Shown here one piece after another: positions 9,157-18,415 of a stretch of DNA of 64,000 nt (the stretch's first letter is position 1; each line of letters begins with the position of its first letter). The stretch lies in assembly GCF_003591655.1 (NCBI RefSeq), contig NZ_QVRA01000002.1:330911-394910 (forward strand), read 5' to 3'. The notes beneath the pieces were generated by a model. That model ran no database searches and was not told the DNA's origin. It was given only the letters and a program-made list of their open reading frames with translations. A program made the translations under genes and the position numbers. The DNA comes from Sphingobium terrigena. Its GTDB lineage: Bacteria > Pseudomonadota > Alphaproteobacteria > Sphingomonadales > Sphingomonadaceae.

Positions 9157-10026
9157 TCAATGACTTATGTCGCGCACGAAGGCGCATATCTCGTCGGCCA
9201 GCCGCCGGTCGGCGGTGCCCAGATGCATCGGCATCGTGTAATGATTGTGGCCGGTCATGATGACCGCGCGCGGCATCGCGCCGTGACGGGCCAGCCGGTC
9301 CTGCATCAGCCCCAGAAACTCAGCCTGAAAGCGCGGCGGATCATATTGCGCACAGGCGACCAGCAGCGGCAATCTGGTGGTCGCAACCGCCTCCATCGGC
9401 ATCCGCTCTGGATAGAGGGCCGCGTCGCCATAATAGAGCAAATCCCGCTCATCCAACTGCGTGTAGCCATAGAGGCCCGACAGCAGCACCGCGCCGCGAA
9501 TGTCCGCGTCTCCCGCCAGCTTGAGATAGCCCGCAACATGAACCGCGCCCGCCGATGTGCCAGCCAGCACGATCCGGTCAGGATCGCCGCCATGCTGCGC
9601 AACATTCGCCTTGAGCCATGCGACGACCGCCACAACATCCTCCGACCCGGCAGGCCACATATGATCGGGGGCGAGCCGGTAGTTGATGACCACGCCGACA
9701 AAGCCCGCCTGCGCCGCCATCCGCCCGACATTGGCATTGGGCCAGGCATCCGCCCCGCCCCCACTCGAACCTTTATCGCCCTTCAGGAAACCCCCGCCAT
9801 GGACAAGGACCAGCACCGGCACGGGGCCGGTAGCGTCCAGCGGCGCGTAGATATCCAGCCGGTGCCGTTCATGCGGGCCATAGGCAATATCGCCCTGCGT
9901 CACTGGCACAGCAGCCTGAAAGGCAGTCTGTTCCGTATCGAACAACGCACGGCATTGCGCCAGGACGTCGGGACCAAGGTCAGTCCCCATGGCAGCAATT
10001 GCATGTCTGATGTCGGTGGGTTGCAC
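9157..10026 (-). CDS. Alpha/beta hydrolase, HSL/carboxylesterase type
   Basis: A 289-residue protein with the hormone-sensitive-lipase oxyanion motif HGGGF (76-80) and nucleophile elbow GTSAGA (Ser158). The likely acid is Asp229 and the base is within GHNHY (His260/262). No signal peptide, so probably cytoplasmic. The start is GTG with AGAAGGA about 9 nt upstream; the first ATG is 12 codons further in. It lies between the TonB-receptor gene and the GH1 gene on the same strand. A role in hydrolysing ester-linked aromatics or lactones is an inference from its neighbours. Confidence 0.8.
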   Translation of the reverse strand: MQPTDIRHAIAAMGTDLGPDVLAQCRALFDTEQTAFQAAVPVTQGDIAYGPHERHRLDIYAPLDATGPVPVLVLVHGGGFLKGDKGSSGGGADAWPNANVGRMAAQAGFVGVVINYRLAPDHMWPAGSEDVVAVVAWLKANVAQHGGDPDRIVLAGTSAGAVHVAGYLKLAGDADIRGAVLLSGLYGYTQLDERDLLYYGDAALYPERMPMEAVATTRLPLLVACAQYDPPRFQAEFLGLMQDRLARHGAMPRAVIMTGHNHYTMPMHLGTADRRLADEICAFVRDISH

Positions 10027-10114
10027 GCTGCGTCATCCTTCTGCTCAAAACCGCTCGCCCGGCCCGTCATGCGAAGGGGTCGCCGCCCATGCCGGACGAC
10101 GACCCGCTCATGCT

Positions 10115-12469
10115 TTAGAAGCGGCCTTCGAGCGATACGCCAAAGGTACGCTCAGCCTCGCGCGTCCGCCAGTTCACATAGCCACCGTCTGAGAAGGGCA
10201 AGCCCAGGATCGCCGAGTTGAAGTCGGTGTTGAACAGGTTACGGACGAAGGCGCCAACGCGCCATGCGCCGTCCGCATCGCCCAGACCGACATTGAGGTT
10301 CACTACCTCATAAGCAGGCTGCACGGTATTTTTGTCGGCCACCGCATTCTGCGTCTTGCTGCGGAACGAGATGTTCGCCGATGCGTCGAACGTCAACGTA
10401 TCGGTGATCGGACGCTCCCAGTTGGCACCCATGACGACGCTGATCTTGGGCGAACCGGGCAGGACGTTGCCCGCCGCCTGATAAAGCGGCGTCGCTGCGG
10501 TCGAACCGGGCGCGGTACATTGTGTCGCCGCATTGCCCGCCCGCACGATCACGCCGGGACAGGCGGTGATGTAATCGGTGAATTTCGCGTCCGAATAGGT
10601 GAGCGACGTGTTGAAGCTGAAGCCCTGGCCCGGACGGACAACCGCCTCGACCTCAAAGCCCTTCACTTCCGCGCCACCAGCATTTTCGGTCAGGAATTCC
10701 TGGCCGTCGAACACGGACGTCTGGAGATCCTTATATTTGTCCCAGAAAGCATTGAGGTTCAGCGTCAGGGTGCGGTTCAGGAACTGCATCTTCGCGCCTG
10801 CGGTAATGTCGTTCACCGTCTGCGGCGCGACCGAACTGCGGGTGCCGGACAGGCCGGAGAATGTGACCGTCGGGCCGAGATAACCACGGGCATAGGTGGC
10901 GTAGAACAGCAGGTCGCGATCAGGTTTATATTCCAGACCCGCACGGCCCGAAATGTCCGTCTTTTTGGCAACGCTAGTCTGAAGCGGGCGCGCCGTGTAC
11001 GGCAAAGTGCCGGACGGAGTGAAGCCATTGGACGGCATCGGTGGCACGAACGGTGCAAGCGCCGGATCAACATAGGAGAAGTTGCTGGCCTTCACCTTGT
11101 CACGCGTCAGACGACCGCCACCGATCAGGCTGAGCGTGTCGGTGATGTGATATTTACCGTCGAAGAACAAAGCTGCGCTGTCTGACGTGGTGCGCGTGAC
11201 ATTGTAGCCGCCGGTGATCGAAATGGTCGGGAATACCGAATAGGGCAACGCCGGGCTGAGCGTGGCGCTTTGGCCGCCGCCAAGGCCGGTCTTTTGCCGC
11301 GACAGATACAGACCTGCAATATATTCGAGCGGCTGGCCTGAGGGCGACGTCAGGCGCAGTTCCTGCGAATAGAAGCGCTTGGTTTCGCCCTTCGATTTTG
11401 CGGCAAATTTGGAATAGGGCAGGCCGTCGATCGAATAGACGTAGGGGGCTTCGTTGAACTCGCGATAGGCGGTGATAGACGACAGGGTGAAATCGCCCAT
11501 TTCCAGATCGGCCTGAAGCGACGCGCCGTAATTTTCGACGTCATAAAAGCCCTGACCATTTTCGATCGACACATTGTTGTGCAGGCCCGGCGTAACGCCC
11601 AGTGCAGCGAGGTTGACGAAGGGCAGACCGGCAATGCCACCCGGTGCGGTCTGCGCCACCGACAGCTTGTTGAGCGTCCAGGTCTGGCCCGGCCCCTTCT
11701 GTTTCTGGCGCGAATAGTCGCCGATCACATAGATGGACAAACCATCGGTCGGCTCGACCAGCAGCTTGGCGCGGGTGCCATAGAAATGCTGGCCACCCCA
11801 CTCTTCGTTGCGGACTATGTTCTTGATGAAACCATCATAGGCGCGATCGAAAGCATAGATGTTGAGCGCCGCCTTCTCGCCCAGCGGCACGTTCACCGCA
11901 CCATGAATGTCGCGTTCGTTCAGCGAACCGTAGGAAGCAAAGGCGCTGCCACCAAATTCGCCCAGTTCGGGGCGCTTGGTCGTGATATTGATCACACCCG
12001 ACGACGCGTTCTTGCCAAACTGGGTGCCCTGCGGACCTTTCAACACTTCGATCCGTTCCAGATCGCCCAGGCTGTTGACCGGGCTGCCGAAGCCGACAAC
12101 GACGTTATCGACGACCAGGCCGACGGGCGCTTCGGATGCGCTGGTAAAACCGCCCAGCGTGCCGACGCCGCGGACGCGGAAGCCGGCATCGTTGGGCGTC
12201 GTGCCGAACTGTACACCGGAGAAAGTGTAGGCGATATTGGTCAGATCCTTGAACCCGGTCGCTGCAAGCTGATCGGCACTGATAGCCGACACGGCCAGAG
12301 GCACGTCCTGCAAACGTTCCGAGCGGCGGGTCGCGGTGACGACGATGTCGATGCCGTTGGCGGTTTCCGCCGCCGCCTGCGGCACCACATCCTGCGCCAT
12401 GGCCGGTGCGGCCAGAGCAAAGACACTCGCGCTGGCAAGCGCCGCGATCGAAATAGTCCGTTTACGCAT
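10115..12469 (-). CDS. TonB-dependent outer-membrane receptor
   Basis: A 784-residue TonB-dependent transporter. It has a signal peptide (about 1-25, ending APAMAQ), a TonB-box-like segment IDIVVTATRR near residue 38, a plug domain (ERIEVLKGPQGTQFGKNASSGVINI, a classical plug motif written here in pieces: ERIEVLKGPQ then GTQFGKN), and a beta-barrel ending in Phe (GVSLEGRF). The start was chosen at MRKRTISIAAL, preceded by GGAGGAG; the upstream extension lacks this signal. It sits 42 nt downstream of the FAH-family gene in the same direction. It most likely imports the aromatic or glycosidic substrate degraded by this locus. Confidence 0.9.
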   Translation of the reverse strand: MRKRTISIAALASASVFALAAPAMAQDVVPQAAAETANGIDIVVTATRRSERLQDVPLAVSAISADQLAATGFKDLTNIAYTFSGVQFGTTPNDAGFRVRGVGTLGGFTSASEAPVGLVVDNVVVGFGSPVNSLGDLERIEVLKGPQGTQFGKNASSGVINITTKRPELGEFGGSAFASYGSLNERDIHGAVNVPLGEKAALNIYAFDRAYDGFIKNIVRNEEWGGQHFYGTRAKLLVEPTDGLSIYVIGDYSRQKQKGPGQTWTLNKLSVAQTAPGGIAGLPFVNLAALGVTPGLHNNVSIENGQGFYDVENYGASLQADLEMGDFTLSSITAYREFNEAPYVYSIDGLPYSKFAAKSKGETKRFYSQELRLTSPSGQPLEYIAGLYLSRQKTGLGGGQSATLSPALPYSVFPTISITGGYNVTRTTSDSAALFFDGKYHITDTLSLIGGGRLTRDKVKASNFSYVDPALAPFVPPMPSNGFTPSGTLPYTARPLQTSVAKKTDISGRAGLEYKPDRDLLFYATYARGYLGPTVTFSGLSGTRSSVAPQTVNDITAGAKMQFLNRTLTLNLNAFWDKYKDLQTSVFDGQEFLTENAGGAEVKGFEVEAVVRPGQGFSFNTSLTYSDAKFTDYITACPGVIVRAGNAATQCTAPGSTAATPLYQAAGNVLPGSPKISVVMGANWERPITDTLTFDASANISFRSKTQNAVADKNTVQPAYEVVNLNVGLGDADGAWRVGAFVRNLFNTDFNSAILGLPFSDGGYVNWRTREAERTFGVSLEGRF

Positions 12470-12511
12470 GGTAACTCCTCCCCTTCTTTTCATTGGGTCG
12501 TCCGTAGATAT

Positions 12512-13342
12512 TCAGGCTTCGTCGATGATCCGGTGGGTCAGCGTGCCGATGGTGCCGATGTCGACCTCCACCTTGTCCCCGGCCTTCATGTAGAGCGGCG
12601 GGGTGCGCTTATCGCCGACACCGCCGGGCGTGCCGGTGGCGATGACATCGCCGGGGCTGAGCGGGGTGAAGGCGGAAATATATTCGATGACCGTGGGAAT
12701 ATCCCAGATCATGTCGCTGACCGGCTGGTGCTGCACGATGTCACCGTTCAACCGGGTCTGGACACTGAGCGCGCCCAGATCGGCGATCTCGTCCGGCGTC
12801 ACCAGCGCGGGGCCAAAGCCGCCGGTGCCGGGAAAGGTCTTGCCCGGCGTGAACTGGATATTGTGGCGCTGCCAGTCGCGGGCGGACCCGTCGTTGAACG
12901 CGCTATAGCCTGCCACATAGGCCATGGCGTCGGCGGCTACGACCTTGTGACAGGGCTTGCCGATCACGACCGCAAGTTCGCCTTCATAATCGAAACGCTC
13001 GGTCACGGCGGGTTTCACCATCGGCTGGCCATCGGCAACCAGGCTGTCGGCATAGCGCACGAAGATGGCGGGATGCGCCTTCTGCTCGCGACCGGTTTCC
13101 TTGACATGCTCGGCATAGTTGAGGCCGACGCACAGGATTTTGGCGGGATCGGGAATGACCGGCAGCAGCACGACATCGGCAGCGGCAAAGGATGCGCCAT
13201 CGGCCAGCGTGGGCAGGCTGCCATCGGTCAGCGCAGCCTTCAGGCTCGGCACGGCATCGCTCGCCAGTTCGACGATGGTTTCGCCGTCCAGACGGCCGAA
13301 GCTGGCAGTACCGTCGGGGCGGCGGAAGCTGACGTAACGCAT
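12512..13342 (-). CDS. Fumarylacetoacetate hydrolase (FAH) family enzyme
   Basis: A 276-residue protein with the FAH-fold signatures GLNYAEHVKE and FDYEGELAVVIGK, which carry the acidic Mg2+ ligands, and a late TGTPGGVGDKR motif. Family members cleave C-C bonds of acylpyruvates or act as hydratases/isomerases after ring cleavage. The start MRYVSFRRPDG shares one base with the stop of the extradiol dioxygenase gene (TAATG), so it is translationally coupled to it. It most likely processes the ring-fission product made by that dioxygenase. Confidence 0.87.
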   Translation of the reverse strand: MRYVSFRRPDGTASFGRLDGETIVELASDAVPSLKAALTDGSLPTLADGASFAAADVVLLPVIPDPAKILCVGLNYAEHVKETGREQKAHPAIFVRYADSLVADGQPMVKPAVTERFDYEGELAVVIGKPCHKVVAADAMAYVAGYSAFNDGSARDWQRHNIQFTPGKTFPGTGGFGPALVTPDEIADLGALSVQTRLNGDIVQHQPVSDMIWDIPTVIEYISAFTPLSPGDVIATGTPGGVGDKRTPPLYMKAGDKVEVDIGTIGTLTHRIIDEA

Positions 13343-14250
13343 TAGATATTTCCCTCTGTCAGGACGTCCAGCGACCGGGCTTCCCAGTCGCGGCGATGGC
13401 GGAATTTTTCCTCGGCGGCGCGCAGGCCGTCGAAATCCTTGTTCGAAATGCCCCACTGGTCGATCCGCCTGGCGGGCCAGGTCCAGTCGTCCGGGGCGCC
13501 CACTGGATAATCGTCGGACACCTTGTTCACGGCGGTCGAAAATTCGATGACCGGGCCGAACGGGGCAATGAAATAGGCAAACACATTGGCACCCGGACCA
13601 TGGCGGCCCGGCCCCCAGGCCGGCGCCATATTCTGGTCACGCAGGCGGCCGATGCCGCGCATCACCGCGTCCAGATCTTCCATCTCGAACGCGATATGGT
13701 TCAGGCTGGCAAAGCCCGATCGGGCAAAGGCGGTCGAATGATGCGAGTCATTGCAGCGCACGAACACCATGCCTTTGGTCCGGTCCGACACGCGGAAGCC
13801 CAGCGCATCCTCGACCAGATGGCCGGTCATTTCCGCGTCGATGCTGTTGAACACCACATGAGTCAGCTTGACCGGCAGGTCGCGCCCCTCGATCGGCGCG
13901 ACCTCTTCGGCGTCGACCAGAAAGCGCAGCAATTCACCCTCGGCCAGTTCGACGATAATGCCATGACCGCCACCCAAATCTTCCGACACGACGGACGCGG
14001 CAATCAGCCCGGCTGCGGTCACCGATCGCTTGAGCTGCTCCAGCCGATCGGCGGTGCAGACGAAGGTCGTGGACCGCACATAGCAGTCCGCCGATTCCTC
14101 CAGCGCGATCAGATAGGGGAAGCTGCCCGACCCGCGCAGATAATGGGTTTCCCCTTCGACCGCCGCAGGTGCCATGCCCCATATATCGGTCAGGAAGGCG
14201 GCTGCCTCCGCCACGCCGGGCAGCGACAATTCGATGCTGCGCAACTTCAT
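13342..14250 (-). CDS. Type I extradiol ring-cleavage dioxygenase (VOC superfamily)
   Basis: A 302-residue two-module VOC protein. The 2-His-1-carboxylate Fe(II) ligands can be placed at His131 (LTHVVF), His185 (LNHIAF) and Glu236 (VIEFS), the standard type I extradiol arrangement. These enzymes cleave catechol-type rings next to the hydroxyls using O2. It overlaps GlcG-like and FAH-family genes by 4 and 1 nt. With the MhpA-type hydroxylase upstream it gives a complete hydroxylate-then-cleave pathway. The true substrate (catechol, dihydroxybiphenyl-like, or a flavonoid A-ring) is unknown. Confidence 0.85.
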   Translation of the reverse strand: MKLRSIELSLPGVAEAAAFLTDIWGMAPAAVEGETHYLRGSGSFPYLIALEESADCYVRSTTFVCTADRLEQLKRSVTAAGLIAASVVSEDLGGGHGIIVELAEGELLRFLVDAEEVAPIEGRDLPVKLTHVVFNSIDAEMTGHLVEDALGFRVSDRTKGMVFVRCNDSHHSTAFARSGFASLNHIAFEMEDLDAVMRGIGRLRDQNMAPAWGPGRHGPGANVFAYFIAPFGPVIEFSTAVNKVSDDYPVGAPDDWTWPARRIDQWGISNKDFDGLRAAEEKFRHRRDWEARSLDVLTEGNI

Positions 14251-14678
14251 TTCACGTCTCCATGGGTCAGGCCGGCGGCCAATATGCCGGCGATGGCGCA
14301 GGCTTCGTCACAATCGCCGGTGTCGCCGCTGATCCCGACGGCGCCGATCGCCGTACCTTCCAACTCACGGATCAGGACGCCGCCGGGTGACAGAGCGAGC
14401 TGACCGCCCGTGACGGCCACCACGCTCTGAAAGAAGGCCGGATTGTTGGCCGCGCGCCCGGCAATGACGCGGGTATCCGCGCCCATGCCGAGCGCGCCTG
14501 TCGCCTTGGCCTTGGCAATGTCGAAGCGGAACAGGCTGGCACCATCCTCCCGCGCGAAGGCGACGGGATGCGCGCCTGCGTCCAGCACCACGACGGCGAG
14601 CGCCGGTGGATTGTCGCCGCGCGGCTGCGCCAGGGCGGTGTCGATGATGGTCCGTGCCTGGGCAAGGGTCAGGGTCAT
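14247..14678 (-). CDS. GlcG/HbpS-family protein
   Basis: A 143-residue protein with family features ALAVVVLDAGAHPVAFAREDG and a C-terminal GAVGISGDTGDCDEACA. GlcG/HbpS proteins are small proteins found beside many catabolic enzymes; HbpS binds haem, and some relatives act as cofactor or tautomerase-like accessories. It overlaps both neighbours by 4 nt (ATGA each side), placing it inside the dioxygenase/hydroxylase operon. Its specific role here is not known. Confidence 0.8.
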   Translation of the reverse strand: MTLTLAQARTIIDTALAQPRGDNPPALAVVVLDAGAHPVAFAREDGASLFRFDIAKAKATGALGMGADTRVIAGRAANNPAFFQSVVAVTGGQLALSPGGVLIRELEGTAIGAVGISGDTGDCDEACAIAGILAAGLTHGDVK

Positions 14679-16177
14679 GCCGCAATCTCCTGAGCAATGG
14701 TTCCCGCGATCAGCGCGTCGCGCAGCGCGATCAGGTCCGCCGGTTCACCGGTGCCGAAAACATAATGGTCGGGACGGAGCAGCAGCGCATTCGCGCCCCG
14801 CGCATCGAGCCAGGCGGCGATCGCGCCGCCATCGTCGAGCGTGTCGAGCGCTACCACGGTCACATCATTGGGCGCGGGGACGGCGTGGCGTGCGAACAAC
14901 CGCCAGCCATGGCCGGTCACATCGTCGAGCAATTGGTCGCCAACGCGCGGCTGGATGAAGCGTTCGCCAGCGCCCGGCGTGCCGAGCGCTACGATGCCAG
15001 TCGAAATGGCGGGGATCAGGTCGGCAGCAGTGCCTTGCTGCGTCACTTTGGCTGCTTCGCGCATTTCGGCGTCACGGGCAGCGGCAGCCTGCGGGTCAAG
15101 CACGCAGATGTAGCGACCAGCGCCCACGGCGGCAGAAATCACGGCGCGAACATGCGGGTCGCGTTCGGGCTGATAGGTATCGAGCAGCACATCGGGCACG
15201 TCACCCTTGACCACCGCCGCCAGCTTCCACGCCAGATTGGCGACATCGCGCAGGCCATGGCACATGCCCTGCCCGAAGAATGGCGGCGTCTGGTGCGCGG
15301 CGTCGCCCGCCAGAAAGACGCCGCCCTGCCGCCACTGCTTCGCGACCAGACCATGAAAGCGATAGGTCGCCGCGCGCACCACCTTGTGCGGCACGCCGGA
15401 GAGGTAGGGCGCAACCAGGGCCGCGACATTATGCGGTTCCATCATCGCCTGGTCTTCCTCACCCGGCAGCAGCATGAATTCCCAGCGGCGGTGATTGCCG
15501 CGCCCCGGCACGATGGTCGCGGGACGTTTGGGGTCGCAGATCATCACCGACAATTTTTGCAGGTCGGCGGCTTCGGGCACGCCCCACAGGTCGGGGAAGC
15601 GGACGGAGCCATCGACTTCGGCATCGACCACCAGCCAGGGTTCCTCGAAATCCAGATCGTCGAGCGCAATGCCGAGCGCCTTGCGCACCGCGCTGCGCGA
15701 CCCGTCGCAAGCGATGACATAGCGCGCCAGTGCGGAGTCGCCACCCGACAGGTGCAGCGTCACGCCATCAGTATCTTGTGTCAGTCCCTCAAACCCGACA
15801 CCAAGCTGGACAGTCACATTATCGTGCGCGGCCAAGGCGTCGCGCAGATGCTGTTCCAGTTCGGGCTGGTAGAAGAAATAGTCGTTGGACCAGCTGAACG
15901 GCCGAGCCCGGCCAACCGTGCCCATATATTTGATAACGCCATGGTCCGCACCGACATGCAGATGCCCCTCGGTATCGCGCATGTCGCCAGCGACCCGGTC
16001 AATGACACCCGCCGTCTGGAACAGGCGCATCATTTCATGGTCCAGATGCACCGCGCGGGGCAGCGGATAGGGGTTGGCTTCCTTCTCGATCACGAGGACC
16101 GACAGGCCGCTTTTGCCCAGCAAATTGGCCGCAAAGGCCCCTACCGGCCCGCAGCCGATAATCGCAACATCGAACAT
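14675..16177 (-). CDS. FAD-dependent aromatic hydroxylase, MhpA-like
   Basis: A 500-residue class A flavoprotein monooxygenase. It has the Rossmann motif IIGCGPVGAFAANLL with acidic end VIEKE (residues about 5-35), the CDGSRSAVR motif near 155-165, and the GDAAHQTPPFFGQGMCHGL FAD-ribityl motif near 285-305. The closest familiar type is 3-(3-hydroxyphenyl)propionate hydroxylase (MhpA); the same fold includes the FdeE-type flavonoid hydroxylases. It inserts one oxygen ortho to a phenol using NAD(P)H and O2, making the dihydroxy substrate for the extradiol enzyme encoded two genes downstream. Confidence 0.87.
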   Translation of the reverse strand: MFDVAIIGCGPVGAFAANLLGKSGLSVLVIEKEANPYPLPRAVHLDHEMMRLFQTAGVIDRVAGDMRDTEGHLHVGADHGVIKYMGTVGRARPFSWSNDYFFYQPELEQHLRDALAAHDNVTVQLGVGFEGLTQDTDGVTLHLSGGDSALARYVIACDGSRSAVRKALGIALDDLDFEEPWLVVDAEVDGSVRFPDLWGVPEAADLQKLSVMICDPKRPATIVPGRGNHRRWEFMLLPGEEDQAMMEPHNVAALVAPYLSGVPHKVVRAATYRFHGLVAKQWRQGGVFLAGDAAHQTPPFFGQGMCHGLRDVANLAWKLAAVVKGDVPDVLLDTYQPERDPHVRAVISAAVGAGRYICVLDPQAAAARDAEMREAAKVTQQGTAADLIPAISTGIVALGTPGAGERFIQPRVGDQLLDDVTGHGWRLFARHAVPAPNDVTVVALDTLDDGGAIAAWLDARGANALLLRPDHYVFGTGEPADLIALRDALIAGTIAQEIAA

Positions 16178-16199
16178 TGTCGTCTTTCTTGTGGCGCTA

Positions 16200-17435
16200 T
16201 CAGGCCGTTACCGGCTCGGTGACGGGGGCTTTGTGCAATTTGCCGCCCTGCATGATCATCTTGAGGCGGCTGGCATCTTGCAGGATCGTCACGTCCTGCG
16301 TCGGATCACCATCGATCAGCAATAGGTCGGCGAGATAACCGGCCTTCACCTGGCCCACGTCCAGCCCCATCAGCTGCCCGCCCAGCATCGTCGCTGCGCT
16401 CAGCGCCTCAGCGGGGGTGAAGCCGAAGCGGGTGACGAAATGTTCGAGGTCGCGGGCGTTGCGGCCATTGGGATTGAACGGAAAGCCATAGTCGCCGCCG
16501 ATCAACACACGCACGCCGCGGCGCTTCAATTCAGGCACCAGCCTGGCTTCCAATTCCAGCCGCTCGGCGGCGCTGGCCTTCATGGACGCCATGTTGATAT
16601 GGGGCGGCGGGGTTGCTTCCAGCGCGGCGACCGATACGCCGGGACCGGGAGCGTAGAAAATCTGGTCCTTGTGCGCGACCATGGCGTCAATCGCCGCCTC
16701 ATCAGCGAAGGAGCAATGGTAGAGAATGCGCGCACCAGCTTCGAGGGCCAGTTGGATCGCGCGGGGCGAATAAGCGTGTGTAGCGATCCACAGGCCCGCT
16801 TCCTTTGCCGCTTCGCCCGCCGCCTGCATTTCTTCGTCGGTGTAGAGGATATCGCCCGACGAACCGGGCTTCAACGCATCCTCGCCCGAAATCACCAGCT
16901 TCAATGACTGGACGCCCTGATCCGCGCAATAGGTGACGAAATCGCGCATCGACTGCGCGCCACGGCCATTGAACACGTCCCCGGTTTCGACACCCTCTTC
17001 GCCTTCCGGGCTGCGTTCCAGCGTCGAGGGGACGAGGCGCGGGCCGGGGGTTTCGCCTGCCGCAATGGCGCGAGCCAGTTCGGGTTCGATATGATCGCCC
17101 AGTGCGCCCGCCGAATAGGCGCTGGTGAAACCATGGTCGAGCAGCACACGGGCATTGCGCCATGCCGCGACTTTCAGTTCGTCGGCGGGCAGGATGAACT
17201 GGTGGTAGATTTTCTCGACCGAACTGCCCCAGGTCAGGTGGGTGTGGGAATCAACCATACCGGGCATCAATGTGCCGCGCTGCCCGTCGATCACCTTGTC
17301 GACAGTGAGCTGGACAATGTCAGCGTCCTCGCTCAGCACTGCGGCGATGCGGTCGCCGTCAATCAGGACCGCGCCGGGCGCGGGGGCGCTGCCGGTGCCG
17401 TCGAATATGCTGATGTTGCGGATCAGTTGCCGCAC
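16200..17435 (-). CDS. Metal-dependent amidohydrolase family protein
   Basis: A 411-residue amidohydrolase-superfamily protein. Metal-binding elements are the HxH in VDSHTHL (near residue 62), Lys in SLKLVISGED (probable carboxylated Lys), His residues in THAYSP and LYHCSF, and the Asp in GGDYGFPFN. The C-terminal part ends with the usual PGYLADLLLIDGDP-type segment (AGYLADLLLIDGDP). No signal peptide. It is the first gene of the catabolic operon, 22 nt before the hydroxylase. Substrates in this superfamily range from dipeptides to lactones, so the reaction is unassigned. Confidence 0.8.
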   Translation of the reverse strand: MRQLIRNISIFDGTGSAPAPGAVLIDGDRIAAVLSEDADIVQLTVDKVIDGQRGTLMPGMVDSHTHLTWGSSVEKIYHQFILPADELKVAAWRNARVLLDHGFTSAYSAGALGDHIEPELARAIAAGETPGPRLVPSTLERSPEGEEGVETGDVFNGRGAQSMRDFVTYCADQGVQSLKLVISGEDALKPGSSGDILYTDEEMQAAGEAAKEAGLWIATHAYSPRAIQLALEAGARILYHCSFADEAAIDAMVAHKDQIFYAPGPGVSVAALEATPPPHINMASMKASAAERLELEARLVPELKRRGVRVLIGGDYGFPFNPNGRNARDLEHFVTRFGFTPAEALSAATMLGGQLMGLDVGQVKAGYLADLLLIDGDPTQDVTILQDASRLKMIMQGGKLHKAPVTEPVTA

Positions 17436-17472
17436 GGCGCGCTCTCCTGAAAGCCTATGTGTTGGCGTTTCT

Positions 17473-17523
17473 TATGACGCGATTTGACCCACAACAAAAA
17501 TAATGATTTTTGGCAATGTCATA
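17473..17523. promoter_or_regulatory. Candidate LysR operator upstream of the catabolic operon
   Basis: The 83-nt gap between the lysR stop and the amidohydrolase start is AT-rich compared with its surroundings. It contains TATGAC at 17473-17478 and the inverted copy GTCATA at 17518-17523. The spacing is longer than a classical T-N11-A site, so this may be two half-sites or chance. It is the only non-coding stretch ahead of the ring-cleavage genes and so the natural place for their promoter. Confidence 0.3.
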
Positions 17524-18415
17524 GCTTGGAGCTATGGATAAGCACATCGAGCAGCGCCGCGCCCAGCCGCGACAGCCGTCGCCCGGCCACCTGCCGGACA
17601 CCGATCGCGCGGGGGAATTGCGCTTCCTCGATCGGAATCGCGCGCAACACGCCGATCGACAGTTCCGCCGACGCCACCTGCATCGGCAATATCGTCACGC
17701 GGCGGCTGCCCCGCACCAGCGCTTTGGTCGTCAGCAGGGAATCGCAGCGGATGATGTCCTGCGGCGCGGGCACATTGGCGGCCATGAACAGGGCGTCGAT
17801 CTGTCGCCGGAATGCGCCGCGCGCTTCGGGCAGCACCCAGCGCATCGCCTTCATCTCACGCAGGGAGACGCGCGCGGGCAGATGATCATTTTGCCGTCCG
17901 ACGATCAGCGCGAAAGGATCGCGCGAGAAGGTGCGTTCCTCTATGCCTTCCGGCGGCTCCTCGATCCCGGTCGTGACGAAGGCCAGTTCAATCTCGCCCC
18001 GATGCAGCATCGCGGCAAGATCATGGTCGGGCCGTTCCACCACATGGAGCGCAAACTGGCCGAATTGGTCCTCCAGACGCCGAACCGCATCGGGCAACAG
18101 GCTGACCAGCGCGCCGGGCGTGCCACCCACGCGCAGCGGCCCTGCGACGCCTGCACTCGCCAGCTTCACCTCCGCCTCCGCATCGCGCAACAGGCTGTCG
18201 ATCGATTCCGCGCGCCGCAGCAGCGCCTCCCCTTCCGGGGTCAGCTGGATGCCGCTGCGCGAGCGTTCGAACAGGGATACGCCCAGCGTCTGTTCCAGCT
18301 GGGCGATGGCGTTGGATACGGACGGCTGCGATATATTGAGCAGGCGCGCGCCGCCGCTGATCGAATTGCTGCGCACGACAGCCAGGAAAGTGCGGATGGC
18401 GCGCGGGTCGATCAT
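17519..18415 (-). CDS. LysR-family transcriptional regulator of the aromatic locus
   Basis: A 298-residue LysR regulator. The N-terminal winged helix-turn-helix (about residues 5-64) includes GGARLLNISQPSVSNAIAQL and LFERSRSGIQLTPEGEALL. The rest is the periplasmic-binding-like effector domain. The start MIDPRAIRTFL was chosen; it overlaps the stop of the upstream dehydratase-like gene (ATGA), so the regulator is co-transcribed with that enzyme. It sits directly upstream of the amidohydrolase-hydroxylase-dioxygenase genes and probably controls them in response to a pathway aromatic. Confidence 0.87.
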   Translation of the reverse strand: MIDPRAIRTFLAVVRSNSISGGARLLNISQPSVSNAIAQLEQTLGVSLFERSRSGIQLTPEGEALLRRAESIDSLLRDAEAEVKLASAGVAGPLRVGGTPGALVSLLPDAVRRLEDQFGQFALHVVERPDHDLAAMLHRGEIELAFVTTGIEEPPEGIEERTFSRDPFALIVGRQNDHLPARVSLREMKAMRWVLPEARGAFRRQIDALFMAANVPAPQDIIRCDSLLTTKALVRGSRRVTILPMQVASAELSIGVLRAIPIEEAQFPRAIGVRQVAGRRLSRLGAALLDVLIHSSKL